From JAVJPJ01 sp040217295 (GTDB lineage: Bacteria > Pseudomonadota > Alphaproteobacteria > Rhodobacterales > Rhodobacteraceae): DNA of 28,737 bases. A program made the position numbers and the translations under genes. The DNA is taken from NCBI GenBank assembly GCA_964460185.1, contig CAYWTM010000034.1:1-28737 (forward strand), in the 5' to 3' direction. Below the pieces are notes generated by a model that saw nothing but the letters and a program-made list of their open reading frames with translations, was not told where the DNA came from and did not search any database. Positions 7,436-14,535 of the stretch are shown piece after piece. Each line of letters begins with the position of its first letter. The first letter of the stretch is position 1.

Positions 7436-8626
7436 ATGAGCTTGCAGAACCCCGTGTTCATTCCCGGCCCAACCAACATGCCCGAAGCGTTGCGCCGGGC
7501 CTGTGACATGCCGACTGTCGACCACCGGTCCTCGGTCTTCGCCGAGATCCTGCACCCGGTGCGCGCCGGCGTGGCGAAGATCCTGAAATCGTCCGATGCC
7601 GAGGTTTTCGTCTTTCCGTCGACCGGAACGGGCGGTTGGGAAGCCGCGATCACCAATACGCTGTCGCCCGGCGACACCGTGCTGGCCGCGCGCAACGGGA
7701 TGTTCAGCCAGAAATGGATCGACATGTGCCAACGCCACGGCCTGACCGTGGAGATCGTCGAAGCCGCCTGGGGCGACGGCATTCCGACCGACCGGTTCCA
7801 GGAGATCCTGGCCGCCGATACCGCCCACCGGATCAAGGCCGTTCTGGCCACCCACAACGAGACCGCCACCGGGGTCTTGTCCGATATCGCGGGCGTGCGC
7901 GCCGCGATGGACGCAAGCGATCACCCCGCGCTGCTGCTGGTCGATGGGGTCAGCTCGATCGCATCGATGGATTTCCGCTTTGATGACTGGGGCGTGGATG
8001 TCGCGGTGACCGGATCGCAAAAGGGCTTCATGCTGCCTGCGGGCCTTGCCATCGTCGGGTTTTCCCCCAAGGCGATGGCCGCCGTCGAGGTCGCCGGCCT
8101 GCCCCGCACGTTCTTTGACATCCGTGACATGGCAACGGGGTATGCCGTCAACGGCTACCCCTTCACCCCGGCGGTGGGTTTGATGAACGGGCTCAAGAAA
8201 AGCTGTGACATGCTGCTTGGCGAAGGGCTCGATGCGGTCTTTGCCCGCCATGCCCGCATCGCGGACGGTGTGCGCGCCGCCATCGCCGCCTGGGGGATGG
8301 ATCTTTGCGCGGTTCGGCCCGGCCTGTATTCCAACACGGTCAGCGCCATCCGCACGCCCGAAGGGTTCAACGCCAGCCTGATCGTCAGCCATGCCTCGGA
8401 ACGCTACGGCGTGGCTTTCGGCACCGGGCTGGGACAGGTCGCGGGCAAGGTGTTCCGCATCGGGCACCTGGGCAGCCTGACCGATGTCATGGCGCTGTCC
8501 GGCATCGCCACCGCCGAAATGGCGATGGTCGACCTGGGGCTTCCGGTCCAGCTGGGCAAAGGCGTCGCCGCAGCCCAGGACGTTTACCGCAACACGTCCG
8601 CGCCCGTGGCGCTGGCCGCAGAATGA
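7436..8626 (+). CDS. bhcA: Aspartate-glyoxylate aminotransferase (beta-hydroxyaspartate cycle)
   Basis: This 396-aa PLP enzyme belongs to the class V (fold type I, serine-glyoxylate aminotransferase-like) group. Markers are FIPGPTNMP at the N-terminus, the PSTGTGGWEAA cofactor loop at 61-71, D170 in LLLVDGVSS, and the Schiff-base lysine K196 in TGSQKGFMLPAG. In the cycle it transfers the amino group of aspartate to glyoxylate, giving oxaloacetate and glycine. The ATG at 7436 has GAGGAG at 7423-7428 as ribosome binding site. It is the first gene of bhcABCD. The specific assignment over a generic serine-glyoxylate aminotransferase comes from the intact bhc gene order. Its stop overlaps or nearly touches the start of bhcB. 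Confidence 0.92.
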   Translation: MSLQNPVFIPGPTNMPEALRRACDMPTVDHRSSVFAEILHPVRAGVAKILKSSDAEVFVFPSTGTGGWEAAITNTLSPGDTVLAARNGMFSQKWIDMCQRHGLTVEIVEAAWGDGIPTDRFQEILAADTAHRIKAVLATHNETATGVLSDIAGVRAAMDASDHPALLLVDGVSSIASMDFRFDDWGVDVAVTGSQKGFMLPAGLAIVGFSPKAMAAVEVAGLPRTFFDIRDMATGYAVNGYPFTPAVGLMNGLKKSCDMLLGEGLDAVFARHARIADGVRAAIAAWGMDLCAVRPGLYSNTVSAIRTPEGFNASLIVSHASERYGVAFGTGLGQVAGKVFRIGHLGSLTDVMALSGIATAEMAMVDLGLPVQLGKGVAAAQDVYRNTSAPVALAAE

Positions 8627-8637
8627 CAGAGGTCGAG

Positions 8638-9606
8638 ATGAAAGATTCGGTTCAGACGATAATCCCCACCTGGGACGACGTGCTCACCGCCCACGAGCGG
8701 ATCGCGCCTTATATCCACCGCACTCCGGTTCTGACCTCTCAGTATTTCAATGAACTGACCGGCGCCGAACTGTTCTTCAAGTGCGAGAACTTTCAAAAGG
8801 CCGGCGCATTCAAGGTGCGCGGCGCGTCGAACGCGGTGTTCGGCCTGTCCGATGCAGACGCGGCCAAGGGCGTGGCCACCCATTCCTCGGGCAATCACGC
8901 CCTGTCGCTCAGCTATGCGGCCGGTCGGCGCGGCATTCCGTGCCACGTGGTGATGCCCAGCACCGCGCCCGAAGCCAAGAAGGCCGCAGTGCGCGGCTAT
9001 GGCGGGATCATCACCGAATGCGAGCCCTCGACCACCAGCCGCGAAGAGGTCTTTGCCGAGGTTCACGCCCGTACCGGCGCCGATTTCGTCCACCCCTACA
9101 ACGACCCGCGCGTGATCGCAGGTCAGGCCACCTGCTCACGCGAGTTTCTGGACCAGGTCCAAGGGCTGGACTCGATCATCGCGCCCATCGGCGGCGGCGG
9201 CATGGTGTCGGGCTGCTGCCTGACCCTGTCCAGCATCGCGCCCGGGGTGAAGATCTACGCCGCCGAGCCCGAACAGGCCGATGACGCCTATCGCAGCTTC
9301 CAGGCCGGTCACATCATCGCCGACGATGCGCCGGTGACGATCGCCGACGGGTTGAAGGTGCCGCTCAAGGAAAACACCTGGCATTTCGTGTCGAATTACG
9401 TGACCGACATCCTGACCGCGACCGAAGACGAGATCATCGACGCGATGAAACTGACCTGGCAGCGGATGAAGATCGTGATGGAACCGTCCTGCGCCGTGCC
9501 GCTGGCGACGATCCTGAAAAACCCGGACGTCTTCCGGGGCAAGCGCGTTGGCGTCGTGATCACCGGCGGCAATGTCGACCTCGACAAACTGCCCTGGATG
9601 AGCTGA
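8638..9606 (+). CDS. bhcB: beta-Hydroxyaspartate dehydratase
   Basis: This 322-aa fold type II PLP enzyme is of the serine/threonine dehydratase family. The PLP lysine is K59 in NFQKAGAFKVRGA, the substrate/phosphate loop is HSSGNHA at 82-88, and the glycine-rich PIGGGGM loop is present. It removes water from beta-hydroxyaspartate to give iminosuccinate. Two starts are possible: the ATG at 8623, overlapping the bhcA stop as ATGA, gives 327 aa; the ATG at 8638, with AGAGG 5 nt upstream, gives 322 aa and is preferred. A 92-nt gap with two small hairpins separates it from bhcC, unusual in an otherwise tight operon. Confidence 0.92.
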   Translation: MKDSVQTIIPTWDDVLTAHERIAPYIHRTPVLTSQYFNELTGAELFFKCENFQKAGAFKVRGASNAVFGLSDADAAKGVATHSSGNHALSLSYAAGRRGIPCHVVMPSTAPEAKKAAVRGYGGIITECEPSTTSREEVFAEVHARTGADFVHPYNDPRVIAGQATCSREFLDQVQGLDSIIAPIGGGGMVSGCCLTLSSIAPGVKIYAAEPEQADDAYRSFQAGHIIADDAPVTIADGLKVPLKENTWHFVSNYVTDILTATEDEIIDAMKLTWQRMKIVMEPSCAVPLATILKNPDVFRGKRVGVVITGGNVDLDKLPWMS

Positions 9607-9612
9607 ACCAAA

Positions 9613-9665
9613 GGCGGGAAACGTCTCGCCCTACCCTCTTGCCGCAGCGCGGGATATGCCCCGCG
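9613..9665 (+). promoter_or_regulatory. Two tandem hairpins in the bhcB-bhcC gap
   Basis: The first hairpin pairs GGCGGGA (9613-9619) with TCTCGCC (9624-9630) around a 4-nt loop, with one G-U pair. The second pairs CGCGGG (9648-9653) with CCCGCG (9660-9665) around a 6-nt loop. Neither is followed by a T run, so simple termination is unlikely. They could affect mRNA processing or stability and so the ratio of BhcB to BhcC. Function is inferred from structure only. Confidence 0.35.
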
Positions 9666-9698
9666 GCCCGGCCCGAACAACCGATTGGGAGAAGTACC

Positions 9699-10862
9699 AT
9701 GAAAGACGTCATCGACATCGACACCCTCGAAGTAGGCTATGACATTCCCGCCCTGCCCGGCATGCCGGAGGCCGACATTCAGACCCCCTGCCTGGTCCTG
9801 GATCTGGATGCGCTGGAACGCAACATCAGGAAAATGGGCGATTACGCCAAGGCCCACGGCATGCGCCACCGGGTGCATGGCAAGATGCACAAATCCGTGG
9901 ATGTGGCGCTGATGCAGGTGGAACTGGGCGGCGCCTGCGGTGTCTGCTGCCAGAAAGTTTCCGAGGCCGAGGTCTTCGCCCGCGGCGGCATCAAGGATGT
10001 GCTGGTTTCCAACCAGGTGCGCGATCCGGCCAAGATCGACCGTTTGGCGCGCATGCCCAAACTGGGCGCACGCACCATCTGCTGCGTCGATGATGTGGCC
10101 AATGTGGCGGACCTGTCCGCGGGTGCGCAAAAGCATGGCACCCAGATCGAATGCCTGGTCGAGATCGACTGCGGCGCAGGCCGCTGCGGCGTCACCACGA
10201 CCCAAGCCGTGATCGAGATCGCCCGTGCCATCGACGCGGCACCCGGTCTGAAATTCGCCGGGATCCAGGCCTACCAGGGCGCCATGCAGCACATGGACAG
10301 CTACGAAGATCGCAAAGCCAAGATCGCGCTGGCCGTGGCCCAGGTCAAGGACGCGGTGGACGGGTTGAAGGCCGAGGGGCTGGAGTGCGACATCGTCGGC
10401 GGCGGTGGCACCGGATCGTACTATTTCGAAAGCAATTCGGGCGTCTACAACGAGCTTCAGTGCGGCTCCTACGCCTTCATGGATGCCGATTACGGCCGCA
10501 TTCTGGATGCCGAGGGCAAGCGCATCGATCAGGGCGAGTGGGAAAACGCCCTGTTCATCCTGACCAGCGTCATGAGCCACGCGAAAGCCGACAAGGCCAT
10601 CGTCGACGCGGGCCTCAAGGCGCAGTCGGTCGACAGCGGCCTGCCGGTCATCTTTGGCCGCACGGATGTTGAATATGTGAAATGTTCGGACGAGCATGGG
10701 GTGGTCGCGGACCCGGATGGTGTTCTGAAAGTGAATGACAAGCTCAAGCTGGTGCCGGGCCATTGCGACCCCACCTGCAACGTCCATGACTGGTATGTGG
10801 GCGTGCGCGGCGGTGTCGTGGAAACCGTCTGGCCGGTGTCGGCGCGCGGAAAGGCCTATTGA
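9699..10862 (+). CDS. bhcC: beta-Hydroxyaspartate aldolase
   Basis: This 387-aa protein belongs to the D-threonine-aldolase / alanine racemase-like (fold type III PLP) family. TPCLVLDLDALERNIRKM opens the barrel domain. RVHGKMHKS at 58-66 corresponds to the RxHxKxHK motif, with K62 the likely Schiff-base lysine. GHCDPTCNVHDWYVG near the C-terminus supplies the metal-binding residues of this family. It joins glycine and glyoxylate to beta-hydroxyaspartate. The ATG at 9699 is preceded by GGGAGAAG. Its TGA stop shares a base with the ATG of bhcD. Confidence 0.93.
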   Translation: MKDVIDIDTLEVGYDIPALPGMPEADIQTPCLVLDLDALERNIRKMGDYAKAHGMRHRVHGKMHKSVDVALMQVELGGACGVCCQKVSEAEVFARGGIKDVLVSNQVRDPAKIDRLARMPKLGARTICCVDDVANVADLSAGAQKHGTQIECLVEIDCGAGRCGVTTTQAVIEIARAIDAAPGLKFAGIQAYQGAMQHMDSYEDRKAKIALAVAQVKDAVDGLKAEGLECDIVGGGGTGSYYFESNSGVYNELQCGSYAFMDADYGRILDAEGKRIDQGEWENALFILTSVMSHAKADKAIVDAGLKAQSVDSGLPVIFGRTDVEYVKCSDEHGVVADPDGVLKVNDKLKLVPGHCDPTCNVHDWYVGVRGGVVETVWPVSARGKAY

Positions 10863-11857
10863 TGGACGGCGCGGCCAAGGCGGCGCATGAGCTGGCGATC
10901 GTCCCCGAGGGGATGATCGCCGACCTGCTGACACGGGACGCGGCCTTTGACGCGGTGGAAAAGGTCTTTGCCGCGATGGCGGCTGGCGATGCCTACAACT
11001 TTCCCGTCGTGCGCGAGGCCATCGGGCACGAGGATGCGCTTTATGGCTTCAAGGGCGGGTTCGATCGTGCCGGCGGTGTTCTGGGTCTCAAGGCCGGGGG
11101 TTACTGGCCGCATAACCTTGACCGGCGCGGGTTGATCAACCACCAATCCACCGTGTTCCTGTTCGACGCCGATAGCGGGCGGGTCAAGGCGATGGTTGGT
11201 GGCAATCTGCTGACCGCTCTGCGCACGGCGGCCGCATCCTCGGTGTCGATCAAGCACCTGGCCCGCAAGGACGCGAAGGTTCTGGGCATGATCGGCGCGG
11301 GCCACCAGGCGAAATTCCAGCTGCGCGCCGCGCTGGAAACCCACGCCTTCGAGCGGGTCATCGGATGGAACATGCATCCCGAGATGCTGCCCGGCCTTGC
11401 CCAGGTTGCCGATGAGATGGGCCTGCCCTTCGAGGCCGTCGACCTGCCGGGCCTGCGCGACGCCGACGTGATCATCACCATCACCTCGAGTTTCGCGCCG
11501 TCATTGATGGCAGAGCATGTCAGCCCGGGCACGCACCTGGCCTGCATGGGTACCGACACCAAGGGCAAGCAAGAAGTCGAAGCGGCGCTTCTGGCGCGGG
11601 CAACGGTCTTTACCGACGAGGTGGCGCAATCGGTCACCATCGGTGAGGCGCAGCATGCCATCGGCGCGGGCCTGATCGGCGAAGGCGACGTGTCGCAAGT
11701 GGGCGCCGTCATCAATGCAACGCATCCCGGCCGCACCTCCGCCGACGAGATCACGCTGTTCGACGGAACCGGCGTCGGGTTGCAGGATCTGGCCGTGGCC
11801 TCGGCCATCGTGGATGTCGCGGTGGCCCGTGGCATTGCGACGGTGGTGCCGGTTTGA
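10862..11857 (+). CDS. bhcD: Iminosuccinate reductase
   Basis: This 331-aa protein is of the ornithine cyclodeaminase/mu-crystallin family. It has the conserved segment LLTALRTAAASSV at about 116-128 and the dinucleotide-binding GMIGAGHQAKFQL with glycines at 142-147. In the cycle it reduces iminosuccinate to aspartate with NAD(P)H, regenerating the amino donor for BhcA. The start codon ATG at 10862 overlaps the bhcC stop by one base (TGATG). A TTG one codon upstream is also in frame but less likely. It is the last gene of the operon and is followed by two hairpins before convergent allA. Confidence 0.93.
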   Translation: MDGAAKAAHELAIVPEGMIADLLTRDAAFDAVEKVFAAMAAGDAYNFPVVREAIGHEDALYGFKGGFDRAGGVLGLKAGGYWPHNLDRRGLINHQSTVFLFDADSGRVKAMVGGNLLTALRTAAASSVSIKHLARKDAKVLGMIGAGHQAKFQLRAALETHAFERVIGWNMHPEMLPGLAQVADEMGLPFEAVDLPGLRDADVIITITSSFAPSLMAEHVSPGTHLACMGTDTKGKQEVEAALLARATVFTDEVAQSVTIGEAQHAIGAGLIGEGDVSQVGAVINATHPGRTSADEITLFDGTGVGLQDLAVASAIVDVAVARGIATVVPV

Positions 11858-11881
11858 TCTGACCGGGGGCTCCCGCGTCAA

Positions 11882-11943
11882 CGCCCATGCTGGCGCATGG
11901 GCGCATGCCTTGGGCCCGGCGCCCGCGCGGATGCGCGGGCGCC
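11882..11943. terminator. Two hairpins between convergent bhcD and allA
   Basis: The first is a 9-bp stem CGCCCATGC/GCATGGGCG with loop TGGC (11882-11903). The second is an 11-bp perfect stem GGCGCCCGCGC/GCGCGGGCGCC with loop GGAT (11918-11943). They lie 24 nt after the bhcD stop and about 100 nt beyond the allA stop. No strong T run follows on either strand, so they may act as pause or 3'-end protection structures rather than textbook intrinsic terminators. Confidence 0.5.
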
Positions 11944-11984
11944 GTTGCGTTTCACCGGCAGGCCTCCGCGCGGGACGCGGGTGT

Positions 11985-12026
11985 CGGGAGCCTCCGGCGG
12001 GAGTTGTACGGGCCAAGATGAAGGGG
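11985..12026. repeat. Intergenic element of a type common in Rhodobacteraceae (GGGAGCCTCCGGCGGGAG...AAGATGAAGG)
   Basis: A short stretch reads GGGAGCCTCCGGCGGGAG, followed by GTTGTACGGGCCAAGATGAAGG. I recognise this pattern, a GC-rich self-complementary block then a tail with AAGATGAAG, as one often seen between genes in Rhodobacteraceae. It cannot be shown to be repeated from this window alone. It lies just downstream of the allA stop. Confidence 0.4.
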
Positions 12027-12040
12027 ACCGGCGCGCGGTC

Positions 12041-12529
12041 TCAGGCGCCATCCACGATGTAGGGGTCTTGCAACCAGTATTCCTCGAGGTTGGGGCCGTC
12101 TCCGATACGGTCGATCACGGCGAACAGGCCGGGCGCGTGCAACGGGGTCAGAACGCCGTGCCACGTGCCCCTGTGGAAATTGATCGCCTGTCCCGGCGCG
12201 GTTCGGAAGGCCAGGGGTGTTCCCGGTTTGCCGTTCTCGTCGGGGGCCACGATGACCAGAAACGGATCGTGAGACATCGGGATAAAGGCCTGGCTGCCAT
12301 CAGGGTGGCGTTCGAGCATGTCGAGCCGGTAGGGCAGCGCGCGGGTCTGCGATTGAAAGATGCTGATGCCCGCGCGCCCATCGCTGACATCGACACGCGC
12401 GCGGTCATGAAAGCGCCCACACAGCCCCTGATTGATCAATTTGTCGGGGGCGCCCGCCACCTCGAGCACGTCGCCGAAGGGGGCAAAGGCCTCTGCCGTC
12501 ATCGGCTGGATCGTGATCAGCCGGGTCAT
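12041..12529 (-). CDS. allA: Ureidoglycolate lyase
   Basis: This 162-aa protein is of the AllA cupin family, matching the usual length of about 160. It shows the typical opening TIQPMTAEAFAPFGDVLE, the ERHPDGSQAFIPM motif, and FHRGTWHGVLTPL, which holds barrel histidines. It splits (S)-ureidoglycolate into glyoxylate and urea, ending allantoin breakdown. The start at 12527-12529 overlaps the stop of the puuE-uraD fusion as ATGA, so translation is coupled. Its product glyoxylate is the substrate of the adjacent, convergent bhc operon. Confidence 0.92.
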   Translation of the reverse strand: MTRLITIQPMTAEAFAPFGDVLEVAGAPDKLINQGLCGRFHDRARVDVSDGRAGISIFQSQTRALPYRLDMLERHPDGSQAFIPMSHDPFLVIVAPDENGKPGTPLAFRTAPGQAINFHRGTWHGVLTPLHAPGLFAVIDRIGDGPNLEEYWLQDPYIVDGA

Positions 12530-13935
12530 CCCAGTTTCTCCTGCAGGCGCAGGTCCGCAATGCGCTCGACCTGGCGGCAGGCCTCGGCGAACTCGGTGGC
12601 GGTGTCGTTGTGCAGGCGGCGCTCGAACGCGGTCAGGATCGTGGTCCTGGTGTGGTCGCGCACCGCGATGATGAAGGGAAAGCCGTGTTTTTCCATGTAA
12701 TCGCGATTGAGCCGGGTAAAGACCGCGCGGTCCTCGTCGGTCAGCGCATCGAGACCGGCCGATGCCTGTTCCGACGTGCTTTCCACCGTCAGGCGTTTGG
12801 CCGCGGCCAGCTTGCCCGCAAGATCGGGATGCGCGCGCAGCACGCCCAGGCGCTCGGCCTCGGACGCCGCGCGGAAGATGCGGGTCAGCGCCGAATGGAC
12901 GCCCGTGGCGGTGTCGTGAGCCGGGCCCAGCTCCAATCCGTGGGCACGCTCCGCGATCCAGGGGGAATGCTCGTAGATCCCGCCGAATTCCGTCACGAAT
13001 TCGGCCAGCGCCATCTCGGACGGGCGGATCGCGGGACCCGGCGGGTGGATCGCGGCCCAATGATCGGCGATCTGTTCGCGGGTCGCGAACCAGACACCGT
13101 CATGGGCCTGCATATGCGCGATGGCACGGCCAAGGGATGCCGCACGACCGGGCCGGCCGATCAGCCGGCAATGCAGGCCGATGGACAGCATCTTGGGCGC
13201 GCCCGCCTGACCTTCGGCATAGAGCACGTCAAAGCTGTCCCTGAGGTAGCTTTCGAACTGATCGCCCGCGTTGAACCCCTGCGGGGTGGCAAAGCGCATG
13301 TCATTGGCATCCAGCGTATAAGGCACGATCAGCTGATCACGGTCGCCGAAACGCGACCAGTAGGGCAGATCATCGGCATAGCTGTCGGCCACATAGGCAA
13401 ATCCGCCCTCTTCGGCGGCAAGGCGCACGGTATTGACCGAACAGCGCCCCGTATACCAGCCGCGCGGGCGCGCGCCCGTCACCTCGGCATGCAAGCGGAT
13501 GGCCTCGTCCATATGGGCGCGTTCGTCGGCTTGGGAAAAATCCTTGTACTCGATCCATTTCAGGCCATGGCTGGCAATCTCCCAGCCCGCGTCCTTCATG
13601 GCGGCCACCTGTTCGGGCGCGCGCGCCAGCGCCGTGGCCACGCCATAGACCGTGACCGGCAGGTCCCTGAGCATCCGGTGCAGCCGCCAGAACCCCGCGC
13701 GTGCGCCGTATTCATAGATCGATTCCATGTTCCAGTGCCGCTGCCCGGGCCAGGCGCTCGCGCCAACGATCTCGCTCAGGAAGGCTTCGGAGGCGGCATC
13801 GCCGTGCAGAATGTTGTTTTCGCCCCCCTCTTCGTAATTCACCACGATCTGCACCGCGATCCGGGCCCCGCCCGGCCACTGCGCATCGGGCGGCTTGGGG
13901 CCGTAGCCGGTCATGTCTCTGGGGTAACGCTGCAT
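12526..13935 (-). CDS. puuE-uraD: Allantoinase PuuE fused to OHCU decarboxylase UraD
   Basis: This 469-aa protein has two domains. Residues 1 to about 300 are the polysaccharide-deacetylase-like allantoinase PuuE (VVNYEEGGENNILHGD, HGLKWIEYKDF, RPRGWYTGRCSVNT). Residues from about 305 are UraD, with FGGIYEHSPWIAERA at 317-331, HPDLAGKLA at 369-377 and NDTATEFAEACRQVERIADLRL at the end. UraD decarboxylates OHCU to (S)-allantoin and PuuE opens allantoin to allantoate, so two sequential steps are on one chain. The ATG at 13933-13935 has a strong AAGGAGG 8-9 nt upstream. A longer in-frame extension to 14079 would cover the divergent uraH start and is rejected. Confidence 0.92.
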   Translation of the reverse strand: MQRYPRDMTGYGPKPPDAQWPGGARIAVQIVVNYEEGGENNILHGDAASEAFLSEIVGASAWPGQRHWNMESIYEYGARAGFWRLHRMLRDLPVTVYGVATALARAPEQVAAMKDAGWEIASHGLKWIEYKDFSQADERAHMDEAIRLHAEVTGARPRGWYTGRCSVNTVRLAAEEGGFAYVADSYADDLPYWSRFGDRDQLIVPYTLDANDMRFATPQGFNAGDQFESYLRDSFDVLYAEGQAGAPKMLSIGLHCRLIGRPGRAASLGRAIAHMQAHDGVWFATREQIADHWAAIHPPGPAIRPSEMALAEFVTEFGGIYEHSPWIAERAHGLELGPAHDTATGVHSALTRIFRAASEAERLGVLRAHPDLAGKLAAAKRLTVESTSEQASAGLDALTDEDRAVFTRLNRDYMEKHGFPFIIAVRDHTRTTILTAFERRLHNDTATEFAEACRQVERIADLRLQEKLG

Positions 13936-14037
13936 CTTTCGGGCCTCCTTGCGACGGGAAACAGGTGGCCCGAGCCGCTTGAGGGTTGCAAGGGCTTTGC
14001 GACTGGGAAAGGGTCGGCCATGGCAACGGAGGCACCA

Positions 14038-14391
14038 ATGGCCGGATATTTGACCACGCATGTTCTGGATACGGCCCAAGGCTGCCCGGCCGAGGGAATC
14101 AAAATCATGCTCTACAGCCTTGCGGATGGCACCCGCCGCAAGATCGCCGAGGCCGTGACAAATGCCGACGGCCGCACCGATGGCCCGATTCTACCGCAGG
14201 ACAAATTCCGCACCGGGACCTACGAGTTGGTCTTTTCGGCGGGGGCATATCTGCGCGCCACCGGACAGGCGGGCGCGGATCCACTGTTTCTGGACGAGGT
14301 GCCGATCCGGTTCGGTATGGCCGAGGATGATCACTATCACGTGCCCTTGCTGCTTTCGCCCTATGGCTATTCGACCTATCGCGGAAGCTAG
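14038..14391 (+). CDS. uraH: 5-Hydroxyisourate hydrolase (transthyretin-like)
   Basis: This 117-aa protein has the three HIU hydrolase signatures: LTTHVLDTAQGCPAEG near the N-terminus with the catalytic histidine, the arginine in DGRTDGP, and the C-terminal YGYSTYRGS tetrapeptide ending. It hydrolyses 5-hydroxyisourate to OHCU, which UraD then decarboxylates. I chose the ATG at 14038 since GGAGG lies 5 nt upstream and the length is the family norm; an ATG at 14020 would add six residues. It diverges from puuE-uraD with a 102-nt gap that should hold both promoters, though I see no clear operator there. No uricase or xanthine dehydrogenase is in the window. Confidence 0.93.
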   Translation: MAGYLTTHVLDTAQGCPAEGIKIMLYSLADGTRRKIAEAVTNADGRTDGPILPQDKFRTGTYELVFSAGAYLRATGQAGADPLFLDEVPIRFGMAEDDHYHVPLLLSPYGYSTYRGS

Positions 14392-14535
14392 GGCGCGCCG
14401 GTCCGGCGGAGAAAAACGAAAAATCTATCGAAATCACCGACCAAAGCGGCTGATTTCCGTAAGGTTATTCTTTTAAGGAAGCCCAAAACAGGTAGTGTTT
14501 CCCGCCAGGGAGAAGGGCTTGGGAGGGCTTGGACC

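Noticed and set aside
13936..14079. 48-codon N-terminal extension of the PuuE-UraD protein
   Set aside because: It would overlap the uraH start on the other strand and lacks a ribosome binding site, whereas AAGGAGG precedes the ATG at 13935.
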